A DNA stretch of 11,810 bases from Betaproteobacteria bacterium (GCA_016717855.1 JADKEV010000052.1:1-11810), one strand, 5' to 3'. Positions 1-7,986 are shown, counted from the stretch's first letter. Numbers and translations: made by a program. Notes: a model not told the origin generated them from the sequence alone.

Positions 1-961
1 TGACGCCCGCGCGAAAGCGGATGCCGATGCGCTCCGCGGCGCCGAGGAACGCAAAGACCTCCCTGGCCGCCGCGTGCGATTGTTGGGAACCCAGCGGATT
101 GGCCCAGAGATCGCCCAGCGCCTCGGTGCTGAGCAGCGCGCGCGGCGCGATCAGCGCCTTCACCGTGTGCTGGTCGAACGGGAGTCGCTTGACCTTGCCG
201 ACGAATTCCTTGAAGCGCGGGTGGAACCAGTAGGGAAATTCGCTGGTGATGGACGCGATGTCCTCGCTCCCCGGCGCCTGGAGGCGGAAGCAGCCGGCGC
301 CGCCGCAGCCGGAGTTGTTCGGCGCCGTCAGCGCGATCCTCTCGTCGGTCGCGCCGGCGAGGAGTGCGGACTTGCCGCCGCGCGAGTGCCCCGTCGCCGC
401 GATGCGGGTGCGGTCGACGATGTCCAGCGTATCCAGGTAGTCGACGACGCGATGGAAGCCCCAGGCCCAGGCCGCGATCCGGCCGCCGTCGTAGCCGGGA
501 TAGGCCAGGTAGACGCCATCCTCTTTCGCGCTGTCATCGGCGATCTGGACACGATTGAATTCCGCGAGGATGTAGCCGCGTTGCACCACCGCGGCGGCGA
601 TACTCGTCTTGACGCGTCCCCAGCAGAGATCGCCACGGATGATCGCGGGGAATGGGCCCGCGCCCGGCGGGATGGTGAGGATCAGGTCCGTCGCGATCGC
701 GTGACCCGGGCCCATCTTCAGGCGCAGCTTGTGCTCGGTCGCGCCGGTCGCCTTGACGTGCCTGGTGCGGCGAGTGCCGGCGATGACGTTGCCCGGCGCC
801 GGCGGCAGGTCGCCGTATTCGTAGTGGAGCACGCGGCGCAGCAGTTCCATCCGCTGTCGCCGCCACTGCTGCTTCGTCGTGACGCGCTTGCCGTCAGGTC
901 CGAGAAACGGGTCGGGCAACTCCGCGATGACCGGCAACTGCCTGACGCCCGGAAACCGCAT
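1..961 (-). CDS. CE15-like glucuronoyl esterase / alpha-beta hydrolase, 3' end beyond window
   Basis: An open frame of 320 codons runs from an ATG at 961 off the left edge. It reads as a carbohydrate esterase family 15 type serine hydrolase. Known CE15 enzymes cleave the ester between lignin alcohols and glucuronic acid on xylan. Seen in the sequence: an N-terminal ELPDPFLGPDGKRV segment, a WGFHRVVDYLD helix, the nucleophile elbow GHSRGGK with Ser at about residue 193, then APNNSGCGGAGC and a TEALGDLWANP stretch with acidic candidates near residues 280-284. The catalytic His is expected further on, outside the window. GTG codons at 991 and 1003 are in-frame alternative starts; none of the three has a convincing ribosome site. 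None gives a signal peptide, which is odd because characterised CE15 enzymes are secreted. The gene follows the SIMPL gene on the same strand within about 65 bp. Family call is good; substrate is inferred. Confidence 0.82.
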   Translation of the reverse strand, partial: MRFPGVRQLPVIAELPDPFLGPDGKRVTTKQQWRRQRMELLRRVLHYEYGDLPPAPGNVIAGTRRTRHVKATGATEHKLRLKMGPGHAIATDLILTIPPGAGPFPAIIRGDLCWGRVKTSIAAAVVQRGYILAEFNRVQIADDSAKEDGVYLAYPGYDGGRIAAWAWGFHRVVDYLDTLDIVDRTRIAATGHSRGGKSALLAGATDERIALTAPNNSGCGGAGCFRLQAPGSEDIASITSEFPYWFHPRFKEFVGKVKRLPFDQHTVKALIAPRALLSTEALGDLWANPLGSQQSHAAAREVFAFLGAAERIGIRFRAGV

Positions 962-1025
962 GGCCCCAACGATAGCCTGCTTTCGCTTCACGCTGTCATC
1001 CACTCGAGTAGCGGGGAATGATCAC

Positions 1026-1729
1026 CTAGTTCCGCCTGCGCTCGCCGGCCAGCATCGCCTCGCCCGCGACGGTGACCACCATCTCGCTGCTGCCGGCGGA
1101 GACTGCCACCGGGTCCGCCGCCATCGTCGCCATGGCCGCACGCCGCGGGCGCGCGGTCCGCTGTCGCCGGCGTTGATCGTGAGGCGCCCCGGCGCGTAGC
1201 CGGCGTATCCCATGCTCGCGGCCGCCTGCTTGGCGAGCGATTGCCACTCCACCAGCGCATCGTGCTGCAACTGGGCCACGGCCTTGCGGCGGGCCTCGGG
1301 GCTGACGCTGAAGGTGAGCGAGGAGAGGAGCAGGCCCTCGTCCTGCAGCTTCGTGGCGAGGTTCGCACCGGCCGCGAAGTCGGCCGTCTCGATTTGGAGG
1401 AGCTGGGTGACGCGCCAGCGCACCATCCTGCCCTTCTCCATGACCTGATCGGTGCTGTAGTTGAGCGTCTTCGCAGTGACGCTGGACACAGCCTTGGCCA
1501 GCGCCAGTGCCTTCGCCATCTTGCTGTTCACTTCAGCCGACGCCACCCCGGCATTGGGTTTCTCCGATTCTGCCTGCAGCAGGACCGTCATCCGGTCGTT
1601 GTCGACCTGCATGTTCGCGGAGGCTGTCAGCGAGACCGCCGACACCTCGGCCGGCGCCGGGGCGATGGTCTGGGCGGTGGTGGTCGTGGCGAACAGCAGC
1701 GGCAGCAGGAAAGCGGATCGCGTCTTCAT
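1026..1729 (-). CDS. SIMPL domain (DUF541) periplasmic protein, frame change near the 3' end
   Basis: The protein starts MKTRSAFLLPLLFATTTTAQ, a clear Sec signal peptide, so it is probably periplasmic. The ATG at 1729 has a GAAGGA ribosome site 9 nt upstream. The mature part has the SIMPL/DUF541 pattern: a start like VSLTASANMQVDNDRMTVLL, an alanine/lysine-rich helix (VNSKMAKALALAKAV), a WRVTQLLQIET strand, and the EARRKAVAQLQHDALVEW helix. Function in the family is poorly defined and is often linked to the envelope. The family-like C-terminus (ADPVAVSAGSSEMVVTVAGE) is in a different frame from the rest, stopping at 1026. One missing base at about 1140-1160 rejoins it, giving roughly 230 residues, a normal length. 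Without correction the frame ends at 1022 in arginine/tryptophan-rich nonsense. It lies directly upstream of the CE15-like gene. Confidence 0.85.
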
Positions 1730-1738
1730 TCGGTCTGA

Positions 1739-1744
1739 TCCTTC
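1739..1744 (-). promoter_or_regulatory. ribosome binding site of the SIMPL gene
   Basis: GAAGGA on the minus strand lies 9 nt before the ATG at 1729. It supports that start over the TTG at 1759 in the same frame, which would place ten charged residues ahead of the signal peptide. Confidence 0.6.
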
Positions 1745-1845
1745 TTTGGGTTGCGTCAAGACGGCTATTCTACGGCTCCGCGCACAGGCATCAATGTTTT
1801 CGTCTGTTCGTTTTCGGCTATTCTCTGCCCCTCACATCAAGCATC

Positions 1846-1850
1846 AAGGA
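1846..1850 (+). promoter_or_regulatory. ribosome binding site of the M20 peptidase gene
   Basis: AAGGA ends 6 nt before the GTG at 1857. It decides the start: the frame stays open upstream to at least 1461, but that extension is the antisense of the SIMPL gene. Confidence 0.6.
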
Positions 1851-1856
1851 ATTTTC

Positions 1857-2987
1857 GTGCCTACCCCACTCACTTCGACCCAGATTGCCGCCGGGATCCA
1901 GACCTGGATACGCTGCGAATCGCCTTCGAGCTCGCCACAGGGTATTGCGGCGATGGTGGCTATCGTGGAACAGCACGCCAAGGCCGCCGGGCTCTCCGCG
2001 CAGGTGAGTTCGCTGGGCGAGACGACCGGCCCGCTGCTGCACATCAGCAACCGCGCCGCCGGCGACAGCCGCGCCGGCATCCTCTTCCTGGGCCACCTGG
2101 ATACGGTGCACCCCTTCGGCACGCTGGAACAGAATGCGTGCCGCATCGAAGGCGACCGCTTGTATGGCCCCGGCTGCTACGACATGAAGGGCGGCATCTA
2201 CCTGGCGCTGACCGCGCTGGGCCAGTTGGCTGCGCCCGGGTCCACCGCGTTGCCGGTCGATTTCCTGCTGGTGCCCGACGAGGAGACCGGCAGTCACCAG
2301 TCCCGCGCGGCGATCGAACGCTACGCCGCACAAGCCCGCTACGCGCTGGTCGGGGAGCCCGCGCGCGCCGATGCGGGCAAGTGCGTGACCGCCCGCAAAG
2401 GCACCGGCATGCTGCGCCTGAAGGTCCAGGGCCGGCCCGCCCATGCCGGCGTGGATCACGCCAGGGGCCGCAGCGCGATCCGCGAAATGGCCCATCAGGT
2501 GCTGGCGCTGGAGGCGATGACCGACTATGCGCGCGGCGTCACTGTCAGCGTCGGCACGATCAAGGGCGGCACCGTCACCAACACCGTGCCCTCGCAATGC
2601 CAGGCCATGGTCGACTTCCGCGTGCCCGACATGGAGGCCGCCGACGACATCGTGGCGCGGATGCGCGCGCTGCGACCGGTGGGCCCGGACGTGACGCTGG
2701 ACATCGACGTCGAGCTCAACCGCCCGCCGATGGTCAGGACCCCTGCGGTCGCCGCCCTGCTGGCGCGGGCGCAGGGCTGGGCGGCGGAAGCCGGGTTCGC
2801 GCTGGAGGAGGCGCCGATGACGGGCGGCGGCAGCGACGCCAATTTCACCGCGGCGCTGGGCGTTCCGACCCTGGACGGGCTGGGCGCCGACGGCGACGGC
2901 GCGCATACGCTGAACGAATACATCCTCGTCTCGACGCTGGCGCGCCGGCTGGCCTTCTGGCACCTGTTGTTGAAGAACCTGGACTGA
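1857..2987 (+). CDS. M20 family metallopeptidase, glutamate carboxypeptidase (CPG2)-like
   Basis: An intact 376-residue protein of normal M20 length. It starts at GTG 1857 with a good ribosome site. All the metal and catalytic motifs are present: GHLDTV (His80 metal ligand, Asp82), GPGCYDMKGG (bridging Asp109), PDEETGS (Glu142 general base, Glu143 ligand), GEPA (Glu168 ligand) and the terminal GDGAHTLNEY (His350 ligand). The lid or dimerisation domain is between, with GRPAHAGVDHARGRSAI and the GTIKGGTVTNTVPSQC segment typical of the family. Characterised relatives are two-zinc exopeptidases that remove C-terminal glutamate or related residues. Substrate cannot be read from the sequence. No signal peptide is visible, so it is probably cytoplasmic, unlike periplasmic CPG2. 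It is divergent from the SIMPL gene and is followed after 6 bp by the DsbA-like gene, so the two are probably co-transcribed. Confidence 0.95.
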   Translation: MPTPLTSTQIAAGIQTWIRCESPSSSPQGIAAMVAIVEQHAKAAGLSAQVSSLGETTGPLLHISNRAAGDSRAGILFLGHLDTVHPFGTLEQNACRIEGDRLYGPGCYDMKGGIYLALTALGQLAAPGSTALPVDFLLVPDEETGSHQSRAAIERYAAQARYALVGEPARADAGKCVTARKGTGMLRLKVQGRPAHAGVDHARGRSAIREMAHQVLALEAMTDYARGVTVSVGTIKGGTVTNTVPSQCQAMVDFRVPDMEAADDIVARMRALRPVGPDVTLDIDVELNRPPMVRTPAVAALLARAQGWAAEAGFALEEAPMTGGGSDANFTAALGVPTLDGLGADGDGAHTLNEYILVSTLARRLAFWHLLLKNLD

Positions 2988-2993
2988 GCCAGC

Positions 2994-3677
2994 ATGGTCG
3001 AGATTACCTATTTCTCCGACGTGTTGTGCATCTGGGCATACGCCTCGCAGGCTCGCATCGATGCCGTCAAGGACACCTTCGGCGACGCCGTCCGCATCGA
3101 ACACCGGTTCTGTTCCGTCTTCGCCGACACGACAGGAAAGATCGCCACGGCCTGGAAGGACAAGGGCGGCTATGCGGGGTTCAACGCGCATTTGCGGGAG
3201 GTTGCCGGGAAGTTCCCGCACCTCGACGTTCACCCCGAGATCTGGTTGAAGACGCGTCCCTTGACCTCGGCCAGCGCGCATCTCTTCATGAAAGCCGTCC
3301 AGCAATGGGATCGCAATGCCGCAGGGAAGGAAGCTCCATCCGCTCCGGGCATGTTCGATCAGGTGATGTGGGCCCTCCGTTGTGCGTTCTTCCGCGACAA
3401 TCGGGACATCGCCCGCTGGGATGTCCAATGCGAAGTAGCCGAGGCCCATGGCGTGGACATCGGCGCCATCGAGGAAGCCATTCACAGCGGGAGCGCATTT
3501 GCCCGCCTGGCCGCGGACTACCAGGATGCCGACAAAATGCGGATCGAAGGCAGCCCGAGCTTCGTGTTGAACGAGGGACGCCAGAAGCTCTACGGGAACA
3601 TCGGGTTCCGCCTGCTGGAAGCGAATATTCAGGAACTCTTGCGGGCGCCGCGCAGCGACGAAGCAAGCTGGTGCTGA
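2994..3677 (+). CDS. DsbA-like thioredoxin-fold protein (2-hydroxychromene-2-carboxylate isomerase / FrnE type)
   Basis: A 227-residue protein beginning 6 bp after the M20 stop, so translationally linked to it. The first strand and active site read EITYFSDVLCIWAYASQ: the usual CPWC pair is reduced to Cys12-Ile-Trp-Ala15, with the resolving cysteine missing. The mid part is the helical insertion of DsbA proteins. The C-terminal segment GSPSFVLNEGRQKLYGN has the position of the cis-proline loop, followed by the last helix. With a single cysteine and no signal peptide it is unlikely to be a periplasmic disulfide oxidase. Cytoplasmic members of this superfamily act as glutathione-dependent isomerases or transferases, or have unknown roles. 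The substrate is unknown. Its last 49 bp overlap the 3' end of the convergent caleosin gene. Confidence 0.88.
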   Translation: MVEITYFSDVLCIWAYASQARIDAVKDTFGDAVRIEHRFCSVFADTTGKIATAWKDKGGYAGFNAHLREVAGKFPHLDVHPEIWLKTRPLTSASAHLFMKAVQQWDRNAAGKEAPSAPGMFDQVMWALRCAFFRDNRDIARWDVQCEVAEAHGVDIGAIEEAIHSGSAFARLAADYQDADKMRIEGSPSFVLNEGRQKLYGNIGFRLLEANIQELLRAPRSDEASWC

Positions 3678-4333
3678 TTCCGGGCCTGTTTCCTGGCCAG
3701 CGTGTAGAAGAGCGTGCCGTCGTAGAACGACCTGATTCGGGCAACGCTCAACGCAGGGACCGCCTTGTCGTCCTCGACAACTTCCGTGTCGGCCGCCAGC
3801 AAGAGGAGCAGTTGCCACTCAGCCAGAGCAACCAGCGAACCAAGCAGCGACTCGCGGTTGACGTTGACCATCCTGGTGATCTCGGTCGCGGTGAATGCCT
3901 TGTCGCCATTGCGGTCGACCGTGGACCGCGCGCCGAACGCCTTCTCGAAGCGCCCGGCATTGAACCGGCCGCGTTTGTCCAGGATGCCGGTGTCGCTGTC
4001 GTGCGTGCCCTTCTGAATGTTCTCGATGTCGATGTTCATCGCCAGCAGGGAACCTCGCGTCAGGATGCTCAGAGGCGCGACGATGGCGAGCGCGGCCGCC
4101 TCGGCGACGCCGAACGGCATGCCGACGGCCTTGAGCCCGCGCGTGCATTCCGCCACATCGATGCCGCGGTCGCCATTGTCATCGAAGAAGGACGCGTGCC
4201 GTTGCAGCGTGGTGTCGCCGGGCCGGCTGCGCGCCTTCAATGTGCGCGGCAACGCTCCGCGCTCCTGCCCTGCAACGCAGCGACGTGCAGGCGGCGACGG
4301 GAGCGGTCTCGGGGCGGCTTTGGCTGATGTCAC
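3629..4333 (-). CDS. caleosin family protein (Ca2+-binding, putative heme peroxygenase)
   Basis: From GTG 4333 the protein has 234 residues, the usual caleosin size. GTG 4429 is a longer in-frame alternative; neither has a strong ribosome site, so the start is uncertain. Caleosin landmarks appear in order: LQRHASFFD with His46 in the position of the first heme ligand; an EF-hand loop at residues 51-62 (D-D-N-G-D...E); a hydrophobic segment at about 70-95 (FGVAEAAALAIVAPLSIL) in place of the oil-body anchor, without a clear proline knot; QKGTHDSDTGILDKRGRF with His111 as second heme candidate; GRFEKAF; then LVALAEWQLLLLLA and IRSFYDGTLFYTLA, which match the conserved end of plant caleosins. 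A second canonical EF-hand loop lies at residues 140-151. Known caleosins bind calcium, sit on lipid droplets or membranes and can act as peroxygenases; activity here is inferred. The tail overlaps the DsbA-like gene by 49 bp. Confidence 0.85.
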   Translation of the reverse strand: MTSAKAAPRPLPSPPARRCVAGQERGALPRTLKARSRPGDTTLQRHASFFDDNGDRGIDVAECTRGLKAVGMPFGVAEAAALAIVAPLSILTRGSLLAMNIDIENIQKGTHDSDTGILDKRGRFNAGRFEKAFGARSTVDRNGDKAFTATEITRMVNVNRESLLGSLVALAEWQLLLLLAADTEVVEDDKAVPALSVARIRSFYDGTLFYTLARKQARNQHQLASSLRGARKSS

Positions 4334-4541
4334 GGTGAATCGATTCCAGGCAATGGCGAGCGGCGATGGAGAACCGGGAACTGACCCTTGGCACCGCCAG
4401 GATCGAACGCGCCAGCTGCTCTCATGCACATGATCATGTTACGCCGCACGACGCCCAGCCTCCGTGCGCTGGGGCACATACGGCGTGTCACCAGCCAGGA
4501 CGCCGATCCGGCCGGTACCGAAACCTCCGGCCGGCCACCGC

Positions 4542-5851
4542 CTACTGAATGCGCGCGGTGCCCCCGATGGCCATCAACCGCACCGCGGTGCCCGCGCCGA
4601 CGATCTTCCATCCCAAACCTGGAATCGGAGGCCGGTGCTGTCGTATACGCGATTCGCGCCGGAGGCGTCGGTCAGGACAACGGAATTCCTGGACGCCAAT
4701 TCGGTCGTGGTATACGCGATTCGCGGCCAGGAAGTCCGCCGCGATCGCGAGCTGGGCGCGGGCCTCGCCTTGCATGCGCAGCGCCAGCACTTCGGCCTTG
4801 TTCGGCAGCCGCGTGTCGAGCAGGGGCACGCCGAACATCAGGCGGTCGCTGGCAAAATATTCGTGATAGGCCGCCCCCTCGGCGTAATCGCGCTGATGCC
4901 CCGTGTCGAGCGAGAGCACCGTGGTGCCGGGATGCCGCTTCTTCCATTCGCCCCAGGTGGTCGTCACTACGGGCAACGTGCGCAATTCGATGCCCTGGCC
5001 CACCAGCGGTCCACGACCGGCGTGCGTGCCGGTGAGCGTCGACCAGAGCGACTTGGTGGCGTGGTCGTACATCAGCTTGTTGGAGCGGTACAGGAAGCCG
5101 CTGGTACCGAGCTCGTGGTGCACGCCTGCGACCGTGGCGTCATACAAGATCAGTACTCCGCACAGCGTGCAGTAAACGCCGTTCAGCTCGCGGCCGGCCA
5201 TCCGGTCCTTGACCATCTCGTGCCACGCCAGGATGCGCTTGGGGTAGGCGCGGAGGTCGCCATCGACGGCAACTCAAACACGATGTTGTCCTCGGCCAGG
5301 TAGGTTGCCTGCTGCGCCGGGATCATCTTCGGGTTCTTGAGCGGCGGATGCCATCGCGCCAGACCCCGCCCCCACCGGATTTCGTCGAGGCGAATGATCG
5401 ACTTGCGCGACTTGCCGAAGATTCGCGAAAGCGCGGATCGAGATCTTCGTAGAGCGAGGCCTTGAAGTCGGCGTAGTCCGGATGCTCGCCGGGCTTGCGT
5501 TCCCAGACCCATCGGTACCAGTGGGTCAGGTCGCCGCCGAAGCGCTGGCCCGGGTTCTGCTCCAGCAGCGCGAGCACTTCGTAACGCACCTCGCGCACCG
5601 GAACGAGTCCCACCAACTCGAGCATGGGTGCCACAGGCGTCGCGCCAGCCGGCGCGAATCCGGTCGAGAGCCAGTCTTGCCGCCGCTGCATTGCTGTTCA
5701 GCACGCCGTGGAACGCTTGGATCGGCACCGTCTCCGCGGACGGGCCGGACGGAAGGGCGGCGGCGGGCGATTGGGCCGACGCCAGCCGCGCGACCGCAAG
5801 CGTCGCGGCAAGAATGATGATGAGCTGCCTGGAAAAATTGCGGACCATCAT
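4542..5851 (-). CDS. DUF3179 domain-containing exported protein, several frame changes
   Basis: Start MMVRNFSRQLIIILAATLAVARLASA is a Sec signal peptide (ATG 5851 or 5848). The DUF3179 domain is clear but spread over frames: WLSTGFAPAGATPVAPMLEL to DLTHWYRWVWERKPGEHPDY (about 5690-5430), then IRLDEIRWG to YLAEDNIVFELPS (to about 5265), then AYPKRILAWHEMVKD and the core GVYCTLCGVLILYD with its CxxC, FGTSG-like LGTSGFLYRSNKLMYD and SLWSTLTG (5265 to about 4700). The later VVLTDASGANRVYD block is again in another frame. Four single-base or two-base changes, near 5690, 5420, 5260 and 4690, restore one protein of about 430 residues. The C-terminus after GLRFQVWDG is unresolved: frames stop at 4574 or 4542. 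DUF3179 has no established function. It is separated from the caleosin gene, same strand, by about 200 bp. Confidence 0.8.
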
Positions 5852-6640
5852 CGCGCACCCGGAAAACGAATCCAGGAGATCTGTCGCTCTGCGCGCCGGA
5901 ATCTTACAAGTTGGTCCGCGGGCACGCGAAGGATGAATAGCGATTTCAATCGTCCTGCTCCAGGTTTCGAGGAGCCGCACCCTTGTCAAGCGCGCGTCTC
6001 GCATGGTCGGACGCCCGCAACGCCCAAGACTGTCCCGCTCGAGCCACGCACGGGCGCATCGTGGCCGGCGGTGATCGCCGCGGCACCAAAAACTCGCGAC
6101 AACCCGCGACGATGGACGCGACGCACCCGTGACTGGACGCCGATCGCTGCGGTCACGCTCAACCCGGAACGCGAATCCGTGGTCAACGCGGCATCAGGGA
6201 GCAAACGCATAGAGAAAAAAGTTGCATGATTCAGCCGACAAGCCCCTTGACTGACGCGCCGCCGCTCCACCATCGACCTTCGAAATCTATCCATGCGTCC
6301 GTCCACCGCCCGCATATTCGGCACTGGGCGATGAACGATGCGCGCGAGAAACTGGAGCGTCAAGTCAGCGGCGGGCAGCCTCCAGGAGAATTACAGCTGA
6401 TTGAATATGTTAAGGACATACAAGAACTCGTAAGTTGGCGCAGACATATGGTCTGGATGCGCATACAGTGCCCTCGTCTTGGGGCTAACCGGCGACACCA
6501 CCCAAAGATTATTCTGATCTACCTTTATGGCTGACCTTATCTTGTCAGGATATCGCCTTAACAACAGGATCAAAATTGTTTGGACTGACAATTGAGTCCT
6601 CATTGAGGCTGACAATTGAGACGGCCCGGCCCGGCACATG
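5852..6640. other. region without a recognisable gene
   Basis: Upstream of the DUF3179 gene and downstream of the broken lipase I see no convincing gene. A plus-strand frame at 6226-6534 (102 codons) and a minus-strand frame at 5986-6363 (125 codons) exist, but their translations are arginine/proline/histidine-rich, match no family I know, and have no clear ribosome site. Base composition changes from GC-rich to clearly AT-richer at about 6400. The promoter of the DUF3179 gene should lie in the left part, but no strong -35/-10 pair stands out. The right end (6585-6620) holds a short repeat cluster listed separately. Confidence 0.5.
6585..6620. repeat. two direct copies of CTGACAATTGAG around a CCTCATTGAGG palindrome
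   Basis: CTGACAATTGAG occurs at 6585-6596 and 6609-6620. Each copy contains the palindrome CAATTG. Between them is the inverted repeat CCTCA-T-TGAGG (6598-6608). The cluster lies just beyond the 3' end of the truncated lipase gene and within the AT-richer island. It could be the end of a lost insertion sequence (families such as IS21 carry several terminal repeats per end) or a protein-binding cluster. No transposase is visible, so the nature is open. Confidence 0.5.
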
Positions 6641-6685
6641 AGTCAAATCTCATCAGCGTCTTTCAGCGTCTGATTCAACGCCAAG

Positions 6686-7945
6686 TCATTTTGGCAAATC
6701 GATAGCCGCTGACAGAGCTGTGACGCTATTGTCCGTAGATGTTGACATCGATAGTTCACGCGGATAAGTGTAGGTACCTGTAGTCTTGCCATATGCACTA
6801 TTGAGTACCTGGGTCGCTGGAACGACCGACTCAAATCTGAGGGCTTGAGCCAAATTCAGTTTGGTCATGGCACCAGACACGTCGAATTCGCACTTGCTTT
6901 GATCAGATGCAATGGAATCACCACAAGTCATGGCATAGAAGTCCGGATTGATCACCTTCCCGAAATCGGAATTAAGCGAATAGGTAGCAAATGACACAAG
7001 TGCGTCAGCGTATAACAAATGGTTTCACCATGTTGGTCGTTGCCTGCGTTTGAATTTGATAGGTATTGCCATTGCTCTTACCTACGTTATCAATATAGAC
7101 ATAAAACCATAGTGAGTAAGCGCCGCCTTCGGAATAACCAGTTGAAAACAATTTCAATCTATCGGCATCGGTAGTTGCGTAGTGATTCTGAATTCTTGGT
7201 TTGACAGCAGTCAACATATCCACAGCAGTTTGCGCCGTGGCCTTGGGATAGAGCACATAGGGATGCACACTCTTATAGTCAACGCCTTGGCCTATATAAT
7301 CGGAAGGACCACAATATAGCCTTGCGAAGCAAATACCGAGACGACCAATAGCGTCTCAGAGCCGGGAGCGAGATTTGACCCGACGCTTGGTTATCGAACT
7401 GGGTGCCATGAAAATAGACGACGACGCCTTTGATTTGCGATTTGTTGATCCCTAAAGGCATGGCCAGTCCGCCGAAACCGAGAATGTCCGGTTGCCACCC
7501 GGTAATGGAACGGTCGTTGAATAGACCAAGGACTCAAAACTAACCCCAGTTACGCGCAATGGATTGTTCAGAATCGGTTGACGAGCTAAATCAAAGTAGT
7601 TGGTGCCCGCCTGTGCGGCAACATAAGCAATGTTTGACTGGCATTTGGGCGACTGTAAGGTAACGCCGCGATCAGAATCAAGCTGGCAGAAGGCTTTTTT
7701 TCATAGGCATCTTCCAAATCGCCAATCGGAATTGTGGTTGGACCGCCAGGGACGACGTTGCTAGCCGTCAATAGCTGCCCGGACGGCAAAATGCCCAGGC
7801 CCAATGCTGGATTTCCCAATGTTGCGGTGGCGATTGCTTGAGAGTCATCGGTATCTATTGAAGATGTAGAGCTGCCACCGCCACAAGCGCTTAAAAACAA
7901 TCCCAGTAACCCGGTTAAAGCTAAGCGCGCAATTAGTTGTTTCAT
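6686..7945 (-). pseudogene. lipoprotein alpha/beta hydrolase (secreted-lipase type), frameshifted and probably 3' truncated
   Basis: Starts at ATG 7945 with a weak GAGGG site. The signal MKQLIARLALTGLLGLFLSAC ends in a lipobox with Cys21, followed by GGGSSTSS, so an outer or inner membrane lipoprotein is expected. The hydrolase body is split over frames: TIPIGDLEDAYEKKPSASLI; SPKCQSNIAYVAAQAGTNYF to STTVPLPGG; LGINKSQIKGVVVYFHGTQF; SNLAPGSETLLVVSVFASQG; VHPYVLYPKATAQTAVDML with the nucleophile elbow STGYSEGGAYSLW; then LLYADALVSFATYSLNSDFG onward to a stop at 6686. Five frame changes lie near 7660, 7485, 7380, 7300 and 7010. No region with the expected catalytic Asp and His follows, so the 3' end looks lost. 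The gene is visibly AT-richer than its neighbours, suggesting transfer. It may be a true pseudogene rather than only sequencing error. Confidence 0.7.
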
Positions 7946-7986
7946 GATGTCCGGCCCTCACAGATGAATTGTTACCGCTTCTACCA

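Noticed and set aside
74..1021. Long plus-strand frame of 315 codons opposite the CE15-like gene
   Set aside because: Its translation is rich in Arg, Ala and Asp with no family pattern. The minus strand codes a recognisable hydrolase across the same bases, so this is an antisense shadow.
1797..1824. Possible sigma-70 promoter (TTTTCG, 16 bp, TATTCT) for the M20 gene
   Set aside because: The -35 match is poor. CGGCTATTCT also occurs at 1762-1771, so the -10 match may be chance. Kept out of the feature list.
1818..3818. Minus-strand frame of 666 codons opposite the M20 gene
   Set aside because: Antisense of well-conserved M20 codons, with no recognisable domain.
1751..4327. Plus-strand frame of 858 codons across the M20 and DsbA-like genes
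   Set aside because: It is out of frame with two intact family genes, and its product is Arg/Gly/Pro-rich low complexity. High GC content leaves such frames open by chance.
4638..4730. GTATACGCGATTCGCG present twice, 70 bp apart
   Set aside because: Both copies fall where the DUF3179 protein repeats the residues ANRVY, so protein sequence and codon choice explain the similarity better than a DNA site.
6226..6534. Plus-strand frame of 102 codons between the DUF3179 and lipase genes
   Set aside because: No ribosome site, no family pattern, and it crosses the composition boundary near 6400 with a change of amino-acid makeup.
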